A stretch of 64,000 bases of DNA from CBDEUK01 sp965250225 (lineage in GTDB: Bacteria; Pseudomonadota; Gammaproteobacteria; Eutrophobiales; Eutrophobiaceae), in NCBI GenBank assembly GCA_965250225.1, contig CBDFNQ010000035.1, positions 130,109 through 194,108 on the forward strand, in the 5' to 3' direction. Within the stretch, counting starts at the first letter, position 1. Every line of letters begins with the position of its first letter. The position numbers and the translations under genes were made by a program. Under the pieces are notes generated by a model. The model was given only the letters and a program-made list of their open reading frames with translations, was not told the origin of the DNA and made no database searches. Shown one piece after another: positions 53,960 through 62,904 of this stretch.

Positions 53960-54484
53960 ATGAACGATACAAATGAATCACTGTTGTTCGCTGACAAGGA
54001 TTTAAAAATCTCACAACAAAAGGGCATCGCATTATTACACCTTTCCTCGCGTCACACTGTCCCTGCCGCGCTTCAGCAGATCGTTACAAATCTTGATATG
54101 ACTATTCCGATGGAAGCGAATACGGTGATTCATGGCGATCAGGAAAGTCGCGTATTTTGGTTTGGACCGGGGAGTTGGCTCATCCGTTGTGCGAATACAG
54201 ATAAACCGCTCATCAATGATCCGGATAATGCCATCACGGATATTTCCGATAGCCGCCTCATTTATCAAATTGAAGGGGATAAGGCATGTGAATTAATGTC
54301 CCTGGGCTGTCCCCTGGATTTTCGATCAAATGAGATCGCAGCAGATCGTTGCGGCCACACGATTTACAACCATTTTCATATTTTTATATACAGAATGGCC
54401 GAGTCTTGTTTTGAAGTGTATATAGAAAGGAGCTATGCCCATGGCTTTAGCTTGGAATTAATCAGTGCGGCTAATAACATATAA
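53960..54484 (+). CDS. soxG: Sarcosine oxidase gamma-type subunit (SoxG)
   Basis: The 174 residues match the SoxG family, structurally related to part of GcvT. Segments include ESRVFWFGPGSWLIRC, ISDSRLIYQIEGDKACELMS and CEL-related CPLDFRSNEIAADRCGHTIY. The ATG at 53960 is 14 bp after the soxA stop. The B-D-A-G order is the standard sox operon order. Confidence 0.88.
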   Translation: MNDTNESLLFADKDLKISQQKGIALLHLSSRHTVPAALQQIVTNLDMTIPMEANTVIHGDQESRVFWFGPGSWLIRCANTDKPLINDPDNAITDISDSRLIYQIEGDKACELMSLGCPLDFRSNEIAADRCGHTIYNHFHIFIYRMAESCFEVYIERSYAHGFSLELISAANNI

Positions 54485-54552
54485 ATATTTTTTTTATATC
54501 AAAAGGATTTTATTTGAGTAATGGTCTTTAAAAATAACAGGCGGGTAGAAAA

Positions 54553-55680
54553 ATGAGTTTAGAACAAACACTAGCGAAAGAATATTATTTTGACACTGGG
54601 ATTTTTGAACAGGAACGTCAACATATCTTCCATTCTGAATGGTTCTGTGCCGGACGTACATCGGATATTGTCGAAGCCGGCGACTACCAACTGGTGAATA
54701 TCGCCGACGAAAGCATCATAGTCACCCGCACGTCAGCGGGTAAACTCAATGCATTCTATAACGTATGTCGACATAGAGGGACTCAACTGGTTGACAGTAG
54801 CGAGTTATCAGAAAAGGGTTCTTCCCCTTGCGGTAAATTTAAAGGTTCGATCAAATGCCCTTACCATGCCTGGCTCTATAATCTCGATGGTACGCTGCGG
54901 GGAGCACCCCATGTTATGCAAAACGACGATTTTTGCAAAGAGAACTTTTCACTCTATCCAGTGGCCTTGCTATGCTGGGGAGGCTTCTATTTTTTAAACC
55001 TTGACCAACAGGTATCGGCTGAAAATGGTACATTTGAAAAACAACTCAATGACATTCTTGAGCGGGTAAAACGTTATGAGCTGGAAAATTTGCTTACGGC
55101 GGAAAGAATCCGCTATAACGTTGAAGCAAACTGGAAGGTAATATTGGAAAATTACAATGAATGTTATCATTGCGGATCGGTTCACCCTGAGTTGTGTGAG
55201 ATCGTTCCCGCATTCAAAAAAAATGGTGCCGCAGGTCTGGATTGGGAACGAGGCATTCTACAGCGTAAAGGGACTGACACCTATTCTGTTACCGGAACTT
55301 CAAACCGTGCCTCTCTGCCGAAATTAAATGAAGAAGAAAAAGTCCGACATAACGGTGAACTGGCTTATCCTAATATGATGTTGAGTCTGGCCCGTGATCA
55401 CGCGGCTGTGTTTATTCTGTTTCCAAAAGACGCAGAACATACCATTATTGATTGTCATTTCCTGTTTCATCCTGATGAAATAAATAAAACCGATTTTAAT
55501 CCCGCCGACGCCACTGGTTTTTGGGATATGGTAAACAAACAGGATTGGACCATCTGTGAAAAAGTACAACGAGGAATGCGTTCCCGTGCATTCAAGTCAG
55601 GCTTTTATGCACCAATGGAAGATTTGAGTCTCGATATTAGACACTATATTGAAAAGCGTTTGGGTAGGAAGAATAGCTAG
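54553..55680 (+). CDS. Rieske non-haem iron oxygenase, betaine-demethylase type (GbcA/Stc2-like)
   Basis: This is an aromatic-ring-hydroxylating-type oxygenase alpha subunit of 375 residues. The Rieske cluster ligands are Cys72-x-His74 (VCRHRG) and Cys102-x2-His105 (KCPYHAW). The mononuclear iron site has Glu203, His206 and His211 in NECYHCGSVHPE and a likely later Asp. This subgroup contains glycine-betaine and stachydrine N-demethylases and carnitine oxygenases. It follows soxG by 68 bp. No reductase gene is present, so electrons must come from one encoded elsewhere. Confidence 0.9.
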   Translation: MSLEQTLAKEYYFDTGIFEQERQHIFHSEWFCAGRTSDIVEAGDYQLVNIADESIIVTRTSAGKLNAFYNVCRHRGTQLVDSSELSEKGSSPCGKFKGSIKCPYHAWLYNLDGTLRGAPHVMQNDDFCKENFSLYPVALLCWGGFYFLNLDQQVSAENGTFEKQLNDILERVKRYELENLLTAERIRYNVEANWKVILENYNECYHCGSVHPELCEIVPAFKKNGAAGLDWERGILQRKGTDTYSVTGTSNRASLPKLNEEEKVRHNGELAYPNMMLSLARDHAAVFILFPKDAEHTIIDCHFLFHPDEINKTDFNPADATGFWDMVNKQDWTICEKVQRGMRSRAFKSGFYAPMEDLSLDIRHYIEKRLGRKNS

Positions 55681-55728
55681 AATTCATTACTTGTTATTCT
55701 GCTAATTTAGGTACAAATAAATTTTTAA

Positions 55729-56625
55729 TCATTGACCAGTCATTTTAAGTAACCAATCACGAAAGGCGGTGACGGGTGCGTATTTTGATTTATCAATTGG
55801 TGATACCAGATAATATCCAGCCTCACTTTTCAGTGGGGTGTTAAAAATAACAATCAATTCCTCTTTGTCCAACTCGTGCTGAATTAGAAACTTGGGTAGC
55901 AAAGCGACTCCAAGACCTGCCACGGCAGCCTGGGCAATGATGGAAAATTGCTCAAACAGCATACCTTGTCCCACAGGTACACTGACCCCATTTGAGCTTA
56001 ACCAGTTCTCCCAGGCATTGGCGCGACTGCTCAGGCGCAACAGTGACAGTGAGATCAAATCGGCAGGCGTGTTAATGCTGTGTTGATTTAACAAGCTTGG
56101 CGAGCAAACCGGAATTGACTCTTCTCCCATTAGAAAAGTGCTCTCAGTTGCAGGCCAGTCGGGTCTGCCATAGTGTATGGCGGCATGCAGGTTTTCATCC
56201 TGAAAATTAAAAGGTGCAAGTTTGCTGACAAAGTTGACAGTGACATCGGGGTGCTCTTGTAAAAACATTGGAAAACGCGGCATTAGCCAGCGTGTACCGA
56301 AGGTGGGTAATATGGCTAAATTCAAGGTACCACTGAGCGGATTAGTGATCGCATTGAGGGTGGCATTGCGAATAAGCTGCAGTGCGCGATGTACTTCCTG
56401 GGCATAAATTATACCGACTTCAGTTAACTGAATGGATTTACGTATTCGTCTAAAGAGAGTGATACCTAGTTGTTCTTCCAGCGCATGGATCTGTCGGCTG
56501 ACGGCACCTTGGGTCAAATTAATTTCTCGGGCAGCGGCGGTAAAACTGCCGGTTCGTGCGGCAGAATCAAATGCCATGAGCATGCTGGTGCTGGGTATGA
56601 GTCGCTTTTGATTAGACATGTCCAT
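55729..56625 (-). CDS. LysR-family transcriptional regulator (GcvA-like)
   Basis: The 298 residues have an N-terminal winged helix-turn-helix (LMAFDSAARTGSFTAAAREI, LTQGAVSRQIHALEEQLGIT) and a C-terminal ligand-binding domain of the GcvA type (LNLAILPTFGTRWLMPRFPM). The gene sits between the demethylase block and the aminomutase block. Its promoter region holds a TTACTTCAT half-site that also forms the palindrome upstream of kamA. It probably controls one or both blocks in response to a substrate. Confidence 0.92.
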   Translation of the reverse strand: MDMSNQKRLIPSTSMLMAFDSAARTGSFTAAAREINLTQGAVSRQIHALEEQLGITLFRRIRKSIQLTEVGIIYAQEVHRALQLIRNATLNAITNPLSGTLNLAILPTFGTRWLMPRFPMFLQEHPDVTVNFVSKLAPFNFQDENLHAAIHYGRPDWPATESTFLMGEESIPVCSPSLLNQHSINTPADLISLSLLRLSSRANAWENWLSSNGVSVPVGQGMLFEQFSIIAQAAVAGLGVALLPKFLIQHELDKEELIVIFNTPLKSEAGYYLVSPIDKSKYAPVTAFRDWLLKMTGQ

Positions 56626-57043
56626 TACTATATATCATGAATCAATGAAGTAAAGTGGTTTGTCCAAACTTAATAATTACTCCAATATATCAATGTATTA
56701 AGCAAAATATTGAATCTATCTCTATTAGCTGGATTAGATAATTCTATGAGGTATAAGCATATGTTCTCGCTGTGTTCTCATACTGTAGTTGTGGCTGATT
56801 GTGTCAGGCTAAGAAATGTTGCCTCAGGTAAAAACAGACACTTTTTTGAATCGCGTTGATAAGACCATGCTTATCTTGCCATGTATAATGAGGCGACATA
56901 AGTTTTGACTTAAACTACGTCAGCAGGCAAGTTAGTGTGTTGTTGCCAGTCATGTTTTTTTACTGTTCCTGATCATCGTAGTAGTTTATAAAACTCTGCA
57001 TATTAGTGACTGTGCCGCAGCATATCTCAACCAGGTGTTACGC
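56626..57043. promoter_or_regulatory. Divergent control region between lysR-type and MFS genes
   Basis: The 418-bp gap holds no gene. On the lysR side TGAAGTAA (56646-56653; TTACTTCA on the lysR strand) lies about 21 bp before the lysR start, suggesting autoregulation. A TATAAT at about 56884-56889 points toward the MFS gene but lacks a well-placed -35. Confidence 0.5.
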
Positions 57044-58345
57044 ATGCAATTAAATAAACCAAACCAAACAACATTTTTATTTGCCATTCGCTCGTCATGG
57101 GCGCTGTTGCTTGGTTTTGGCATACTCATGATTGGTGATGGTTTACAGGGTTCGTTGCTCGCCATCAGGGCGGATCTGCAAGGTTATACCACCATCACCA
57201 CTGGTTTAATCATGTCTTCCTACTATATCGGGTTTTTATGTGGTTCGATCATGGCTCCTAAAATCATGGTGCAGGTAGGGCACGTTCGAGTTTTTGCGGC
57301 ACTTGCTGCGATCGCATCAGCAGCTATTTTGATCCATGCTGTCTTTGTCTACATTCCGGCATGGATATTTCTCCGTTTGATCAGTGGCTTTTGCTTCGCC
57401 GGACTCTACGTTGTTGCTGAGAGTTGGTTAAATGATAAGGCCACCAATGAATCGCGCGGTAAATTGCTTTCCTTGTATATGGTCGTCACTTATCTAGGTG
57501 TGGGGCTTGGGCAATTATGTCTGAATTTGGGAGAGCCAACGGAATATCCACTCTACATAGTGACATCGGTGCTGATTTCAATCGCAGTTGTTCCCTTGTT
57601 ATTATCAGCGGGAGCACCGCCACATTATTCAGAATCTGTGGGCATTAGATTACGAGAGTTATATCAAATATCCCCTCTTGGGATTGTTGGCATGTTTGTA
57701 GTTGGACTGGTGACGGCGACATTTTTTGCACTGGGACCCGTATACGGACAGCGCCATGGTCTCGATGTCGAAAATATTTCCTATTTTATGACCGCTGCTG
57801 TGGTAGGGACGATTCTGTTTCAGTGGCCTATAGGAGCTCTATCGGATAAATTTGATCGAAGGATTGTCCTTACCATCGTCACCTTGTTAACTGCGGTAGC
57901 TGCTTTTGCCTGTGTGCCATTCTCCGCAATATCAAATGAAATACTGTTTTTAGCTGTCGCTGTCTTTTGTGGTTTTGCATTGCCCATGTATTCTGTTTGT
58001 ATTGCCTACACCAATGATCACCTACAGCCCAGGCAGATGATCGCCGCAAGTGGTGCACTAGTTCTGGTAAGTGGGATAGGTGCAGTGATAGGCCCTGTTT
58101 TGGTGGCCACGGTGATGAATTATATTGGCAATGACGGGTTTTTCTGGAGCATGGGCGTTGTCCATTTGTTAACAGGTCTTTTTGCCTTATATATAATGAC
58201 AAAAGAAGCTGCCACGCCTCTCGATCAACAAGGCGTCATTACACCAACATCCATCCATCCATCAAGTTCAGTGATTGAGAGCATGCAACAATATGCAAAA
58301 GATGAGGCCTTGTCACAGGGTTCTGAATCGTCAACAGAGAAGTGA
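57044..58345 (+). CDS. MFS transporter (YcaD-like)
   Basis: This major facilitator protein has 433 residues and about twelve membrane segments. It starts with WALLLGFGILMIGDGLQGSL. The conserved loop is near GFCFAGLYVVAESWLNDKAT, and a mid-protein DKFDRRI resembles the DRxGRR loop. YcaD-type members have unknown substrates. Its placement before kamA and after the demethylase genes suggests uptake of the substrate. The polar C-terminal tail has about 35 residues. The ATG at 57044 is preferred over a GTG three codons upstream. Confidence 0.85.
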   Translation: MQLNKPNQTTFLFAIRSSWALLLGFGILMIGDGLQGSLLAIRADLQGYTTITTGLIMSSYYIGFLCGSIMAPKIMVQVGHVRVFAALAAIASAAILIHAVFVYIPAWIFLRLISGFCFAGLYVVAESWLNDKATNESRGKLLSLYMVVTYLGVGLGQLCLNLGEPTEYPLYIVTSVLISIAVVPLLLSAGAPPHYSESVGIRLRELYQISPLGIVGMFVVGLVTATFFALGPVYGQRHGLDVENISYFMTAAVVGTILFQWPIGALSDKFDRRIVLTIVTLLTAVAAFACVPFSAISNEILFLAVAVFCGFALPMYSVCIAYTNDHLQPRQMIAASGALVLVSGIGAVIGPVLVATVMNYIGNDGFFWSMGVVHLLTGLFALYIMTKEAATPLDQQGVITPTSIHPSSSVIESMQQYAKDEALSQGSESSTEK

Positions 58346-58400
58346 GGTATGTTCTATCCCCATTGCCTCAGATCAAAAACATAATCTATTACAAAAACTC

Positions 58401-58418
58401 ATTACTTCATGAAGTAAT
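58401..58418. promoter_or_regulatory. Perfect 18-bp palindrome upstream of kamA
   Basis: ATTACTTCATGAAGTAAT is a perfect palindrome without spacer, in the 219-bp gap between the MFS gene and kamA. The half-site TTACTTCAT recurs upstream of the lysR gene (complement of 56645-56653). It lacks a T-tract and GC-rich stem, so a terminator is unlikely. A binding site for the LysR protein is the simplest reading. Confidence 0.55.
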
Positions 58419-58564
58419 TTAGTTTGTGTATTTTCTAAATTATGACCAATATATTAATTATAACACAATTTTTAAAGACTAATTGGCATCTGTCAAAAAA
58501 GATTATCGATTAGTGTTTGGAATGCAAATTAGCTATTAACATACAGAATAACCTGGTGATGATT

Positions 58565-60001
58565 ATGTCAACAAAAGAAAAATACCAACCTTCTACAACA
58601 GAAAAAGACTTTATAGATTCAGTAGAAAAAGGCAGTTATGAGCGCCAAATTGTCAATGGATTGAAAAAATTCATCGACAAGAATGTGGCAGAGGATATGC
58701 AATCCTTTTATTCAGAACCTGAATTACAGGCATTGGTGGATCTGCGTGATTCGGATCGCGATATCGAACAGCGTATGCCGGTAAAAATAACCCGTCACTA
58801 TTTCGAACTAGCTAAAAACAGTACCGCCTTGCAGACTCTGGTGAAGGCCAGTCCGAAAGAAATCTTTGATCTGGATGGTGCTCCCGATCCGGGCAAGCAA
58901 ATGGACTACTGTCCGGTAGAAGGATTGATTCATAAATACGAATTAGGTCTTATCTATGTGGCATCAACCTGTTCAGCCCATTGCCGTTTTTGTTATCGCG
59001 AAGAATTGATTGCCAGAAAAGAAGTAGAACGTCCTGATGGAACTGTGGCGCCAAAAGGTCTGGCGCAGATCGGTGAGATTGTCGAGTACATAAAAGAGCA
59101 CAACGAGATCGTTGCAGAGAACGATGGTATCCATCCAGAAACGGGTCGGGAAAAACTGCGGGAAATCCTGATGTCGGGTGGTGATCCCATGGTACTGGGT
59201 AATAAAAATATCGCTGCATGGTTGTCAGCACTGGCCGAGGTGGGTATTGAAAATATCCGAATTGGCACCAAGGAACTGGCATTCTATCCTGATCGTTTCG
59301 ACGACAGCTTCTTCGACATGATGGACAAATTCCACGCGCTTTATCCGGGTGTCAGTCTAAGAATTATGATCCACTTTAATCATCCAGATGAATTCCTGAA
59401 AAAAGATGCGAATGGAAAATACATGGATGATCCGGAAGGTGGTCTGCATTGGGTGGATAGTACCAAACGCGCTATTAAGGAATTGCGCAGCCGTAACTGG
59501 ATCAATGTCGATAATCAGGCACCGATTATTAACGGCGTCAATAACGATCCAGATGCATTGCGCATTCAGCAACGTGAACTCAAGCGTAATGGTGTTGAAA
59601 ACCACTATTACTTTTGTGGCAGGGATATTATTGGTCACAAGGCCTTTAATGTACCTATCGAAGAGGCCTGGCGAATTCTCAATGAATCGCAAAAGGGTTT
59701 GTCCGGTGTGGAAACCCATGCCCGGCTTTCTATTACGCATTATAAGGGAAAGACCGAAGTGGCGGCAGTGACCAATAAACCTGTAGCCGGTTTACCCGGC
59801 AGTGAAAACGGCGTTGTCATACTGAAATTATTACGTGGCGCGGCGGAAGCATCGGATCGCGGTAAAATTGCAATATTGGGTTGTAACCCGGAAGCAATCT
59901 GGTTTAGCGGTTATAACGATCGGGTGCTGTTCGATGAAGCGGGATTTTTTGATGATGTTGCGGAAAATCAAACATCACCCAAACTCGCAGAAGCGATGTA
60001 G
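58565..60001 (+). CDS. kamA: KamA-family radical SAM 2,3-aminomutase
   Basis: KamA enzymes use a 4Fe-4S cluster, SAM and PLP to move an alpha-amino group to the beta carbon. From the ATG at 58565 the protein has 478 residues. The cluster motif is Cys136-x3-Cys140-x2-Cys143 (CSAHCRFC). ILMSGGDPMVL (201-211) is the SAM-binding GGD-type motif. The PLP lysine is probably Lys394 or Lys396 in THYKGKTE. The Asp pair that binds the lysine side chain in clostridial lysine 2,3-aminomutase is not clearly kept: the second Asp region reads ARLSITHYKGK. An acidic amino acid is therefore a plausible substrate. Confidence 0.9.
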   Translation: MSTKEKYQPSTTEKDFIDSVEKGSYERQIVNGLKKFIDKNVAEDMQSFYSEPELQALVDLRDSDRDIEQRMPVKITRHYFELAKNSTALQTLVKASPKEIFDLDGAPDPGKQMDYCPVEGLIHKYELGLIYVASTCSAHCRFCYREELIARKEVERPDGTVAPKGLAQIGEIVEYIKEHNEIVAENDGIHPETGREKLREILMSGGDPMVLGNKNIAAWLSALAEVGIENIRIGTKELAFYPDRFDDSFFDMMDKFHALYPGVSLRIMIHFNHPDEFLKKDANGKYMDDPEGGLHWVDSTKRAIKELRSRNWINVDNQAPIINGVNNDPDALRIQQRELKRNGVENHYYFCGRDIIGHKAFNVPIEEAWRILNESQKGLSGVETHARLSITHYKGKTEVAAVTNKPVAGLPGSENGVVILKLLRGAAEASDRGKIAILGCNPEAIWFSGYNDRVLFDEAGFFDDVAENQTSPKLAEAM

Positions 60002-60111
60002 CCAATCTGGAGTAACGTTAATCAATAATATGAATAAGTCATACTTGGTATACCGATAAAATTAAGTGAAAAAGATTTTTGCAGATACTGAAATCGGAAA
60101 GGTAGTAATTA

Positions 60112-60822
60112 ATGATCGATAAACAAGTGGGATCAGTAGCAGAGGCCGTCGTCGATATTTTCGATGGTGCAGTGGTCATGGTTGGTGGTTTTGGTGAAGC
60201 CGGCAGTCCTGTTGAATTGCTCCATGCCCTGATTGATCAGGGCGCAAAAAATTTGACTATGGTCAATAACAATACCGGTAGCGGGCATGTAGGTTTGGCT
60301 GCATTGATTGAATGTGGACGGGTCGACAAAATGATTTGCTCATTCCCGCGTACCGCCAACTCAACTGTATTTCCCGATATGTACCGTAGTGGTGATATTG
60401 AACTGGAACTGGTTCCACAAGGCACGCTGGCCGAACGCATCCGGGCGGGCGGTGCTGGTATCCCGGCTTTTTATACCGCAACCTCAGTTGGTACTCCATT
60501 GGCAGAAGGTAAAGAAGTCAGAACATTTGATAAGCGTGATTATGTTATGGAATATGGGTTAACAGCGGACTTCGCCCTGCTTAAATGTGCCCGGGCTGAT
60601 TGCTATGGCAATTTGGTTTATAACAAAACTGCACGCAATTTCAGTCCAATCATGGCGTCGGCAGCAAAGAAGACCATCGTGCAAACCGACGCGCTGCTTG
60701 AAGTCGGTGAGATTGATCCGGAAATTATTATAACCCCGGGAATTTTTACGCATCGTATCGTTACGGTCGGCAACCCCATGCAGGAATCAAGACTAGTCAA
60801 TGAGGGGAGGACGTATCCATGA
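60112..60822 (+). CDS. 3-oxoacid CoA-transferase subunit A
   Basis: The 236 residues match the alpha subunit of family I CoA-transferases (PcaI/ScoA/AtoD type). The CoA-binding segment is VVMVGGFGEAGSPVELLHAL (residues 22-41), followed by NNTGSGHVGLAALIECGRVD and a late CARADCYGNLVYNKTARNF. Together with subunit B it moves CoA from an acyl-CoA such as succinyl-CoA to a beta-keto acid. It overlaps subunit B by 4 bp (ATGA). It lies 110 bp after kamA. Confidence 0.92.
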   Translation: MIDKQVGSVAEAVVDIFDGAVVMVGGFGEAGSPVELLHALIDQGAKNLTMVNNNTGSGHVGLAALIECGRVDKMICSFPRTANSTVFPDMYRSGDIELELVPQGTLAERIRAGGAGIPAFYTATSVGTPLAEGKEVRTFDKRDYVMEYGLTADFALLKCARADCYGNLVYNKTARNFSPIMASAAKKTIVQTDALLEVGEIDPEIIITPGIFTHRIVTVGNPMQESRLVNEGRTYP

Positions 60823-61496
60823 CAGCAGAGACAGTCGGCTGGAGTCGTGACGAAATGGCGCAACGAGCCGCACAGGATATTCCAGACGGAGCCTATGTCA
60901 ATCTAGGTATTGGTATCCCGGAAAAGGTGACCCGATATATCCCTGAAGGTCGGGAAGTGATTTACCACACCGAGAATGGATTGCTGGGTATGGGACCTGC
61001 ACCACAAGCCGGTCAGGAAGATCCCGAGTTGATCAATGCTGGCAAGAAACAGGTCACTGCCATCCCGGGTGCGGCCTATTTTCATCATGCCGACAGTTTT
61101 TGCATGATCCGTGGTGGTCATATCGATTTATGTGTTCTGGGAGCCATGCAGGTATCGGCCAGTGGTGATCTGGCAAACTGGTCAACGGGGGCAGCGGATG
61201 CGATCCCGGCTGTCGGCGGCGCGATGGATCTGGTGGCCGGGGTGAAAACAATTTATGTGATCACCCAACACTGCACCAAATCCGGTGAGCCGAAGCTGGT
61301 AGAATATTGCAGTTATCCGTTAACAGGAAAAGCGGTGGTCAGTCGCATTTATACCGATCTGGCGGTGATTGATGTCAGGCCGACAGGATTTATCGTGGTG
61401 GAATTGGCGCCGGGAATTGATTTTAATTATGTACAGCAAAGAACGGCTTGCGAATTAGTATTTAATGAGTCGCAAACAAAAACAGCCAATGCCTGA
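60819..61496 (+). CDS. 3-oxoacid CoA-transferase subunit B
   Basis: The 225 residues match the beta subunit. The catalytic Glu52 lies in VIYHTENGLLGMG. Other family motifs are YVNLGIGIPEKVTRYIP near the start, MIRGGHIDLCVLGAMQVSAS, and DLAVIDVRPTGFIVVELAPG at the end. With subunit A it would activate the 3-keto acid produced by the aminotransferase. B. subtilis has a comparable kamA-linked CoA-transferase pair (yodR-yodS). Confidence 0.93.
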   Translation: MTAETVGWSRDEMAQRAAQDIPDGAYVNLGIGIPEKVTRYIPEGREVIYHTENGLLGMGPAPQAGQEDPELINAGKKQVTAIPGAAYFHHADSFCMIRGGHIDLCVLGAMQVSASGDLANWSTGAADAIPAVGGAMDLVAGVKTIYVITQHCTKSGEPKLVEYCSYPLTGKAVVSRIYTDLAVIDVRPTGFIVVELAPGIDFNYVQQRTACELVFNESQTKTANA

Positions 61497-61517
61497 ATAT
61501 GACGGGTGAGTGATAAC

Positions 61518-62858
61518 ATGAAAGCAGTACAGCCGAAAAAAGTCGTGGCGCAGTCAAAAAGTGAGGCGCTTTATCAGCGCGCCCTGAATAGTATGCCCGG
61601 GGGTTGCAGTCGCAATACGGTTTTACGTAAACCGCATCCACTCTATACAGAAAAAGGTGAGGGCTGTTATGTCACCGATATCGAAGGTGTAAAGCGTATA
61701 GATTTTGCCAATAATATGGCTTCCCTGATCCATGGGCATGCCCATCCACAAGTGGTTGCTGCAGTAAGCGAACAACTACAAAAAGGCACGGCCTATACAC
61801 TAGCGACCGAGGTAGAAATTCTATACGCCGAGCATCTGTGTGATCGCAACGGTGGTTTCGATAAGATCCGTTTTGTAAATTCAGGCACTGAAGCGGTCAT
61901 GAGTTGTTTAAAGGCAGCGCGGGCATTCACAGGTCGTGCAAAGATTGCCAAGGTGGAAGGTGCCTATCATGGCCTTTACGACTATGCCGAAATAAGCCAA
62001 ACCTCAAAGCCTGATAATTGGGGGGAAGTTGAAAGACCCGCCAGTGTGCCGGTTGCCTACGGTACGCCACAATCGGCATTGGATGATGTGATCGTTATCC
62101 CTTTCAACGATGTTGAAACAGCCATAGCAATACTTGATCAATATGCAGATGAATTAGCCTGTGTTTTAATCGATGTCTTACCGCATCGGGTTGGTCTTGT
62201 TCCCGCAACTAATGAGTTTGTTCAGGCTTTGCACACGTGGACACGTAACAATAAATCGCTACTGGTCTATGATGAAGTGATTACTTTTCGCACAAATTAT
62301 AGCGGCGCGCAGACGTGGTACGATGTTCGTCCCGATTTAACTGCATTGGGTAAAATGATCGGAGGTGGCTTTCCAGTAGGCGCCCTGGCCGGTAGTGAAG
62401 AGGTTATGGCTGTTATGGATCCATTGGCGGATAAGCTTTTATTTCCCCATTCCGGCACCTTTTCCGCAAACCCGATCACCATGACAGCAGGCCTTGTATC
62501 AATGCAATTGTTTGACGATAAGGCAGTAAAAAGATTGAACCGATTGGCCGATTACGCACGCAGTCAAATCGCTGAAGCGATTCAGATCGCGGATATCACA
62601 GCCTGCGTAACAGGCGAGGGTTCCATGTTCCGCGTTCATATGAAGCCTGAACCGCCAGATAATTATCGAGAGGCATTTGTCTCCACGGAAGAATCCAGAC
62701 GATTACTGATATTGCTGGATCACCTGTTCGATAACGGCATTATGATGATCAATACTTGTACCGGTACGCTCTCAACAGTAATGACGGTAAACGAAATTGA
62801 TCGACTGGTTGAAGTCATGTTAGCTGGATTTCGTAAAATTAAAAGTGCGATAACATAA
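61518..62858 (+). CDS. Class III aminotransferase, glutamate-1-semialdehyde aminomutase-like
   Basis: This is a PLP fold-type I enzyme of about 446 residues. The N-terminus has RALNSMPGGCSRNTVLRKPH. The substrate/PLP segments include FVNSGTEAVMSCLKAARAFT, KVEGAYHGLYDYAEIS and LLVYDEVITFRTNYSGAQ. The PLP lysine is about Lys279 in ALGKMIGGGFPVGALAG. Relatives include glutamate-1-semialdehyde aminomutase and transaminases of beta-amino acids. A haem role is unlikely in this context; it probably converts the beta-amino acid made by KamA to a beta-keto acid. A GTG at 61506 is an alternative start, but GGTGAG at 61505-61510 suits the ATG at 61518. Confidence 0.85.
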   Translation: MKAVQPKKVVAQSKSEALYQRALNSMPGGCSRNTVLRKPHPLYTEKGEGCYVTDIEGVKRIDFANNMASLIHGHAHPQVVAAVSEQLQKGTAYTLATEVEILYAEHLCDRNGGFDKIRFVNSGTEAVMSCLKAARAFTGRAKIAKVEGAYHGLYDYAEISQTSKPDNWGEVERPASVPVAYGTPQSALDDVIVIPFNDVETAIAILDQYADELACVLIDVLPHRVGLVPATNEFVQALHTWTRNNKSLLVYDEVITFRTNYSGAQTWYDVRPDLTALGKMIGGGFPVGALAGSEEVMAVMDPLADKLLFPHSGTFSANPITMTAGLVSMQLFDDKAVKRLNRLADYARSQIAEAIQIADITACVTGEGSMFRVHMKPEPPDNYREAFVSTEESRRLLILLDHLFDNGIMMINTCTGTLSTVMTVNEIDRLVEVMLAGFRKIKSAIT

Positions 62859-62904
62859 ACAAAGATAGCCTAATACATTTTATATATTTGAAAGTGATTG
62901 AATT

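Noticed and set aside
49385..55680. A complete glycine betaine degradation operon
   Set aside because: No GbcB reductase, dimethylglycine demethylase (dgcAB) or glyA/serine genes are present, so only part of that pathway could be argued; the substrate is left open.
58401..58418. The palindrome upstream of kamA as a terminator of the MFS gene
   Set aside because: The stem is AT-rich, has no loop and is not followed by a T-tract.
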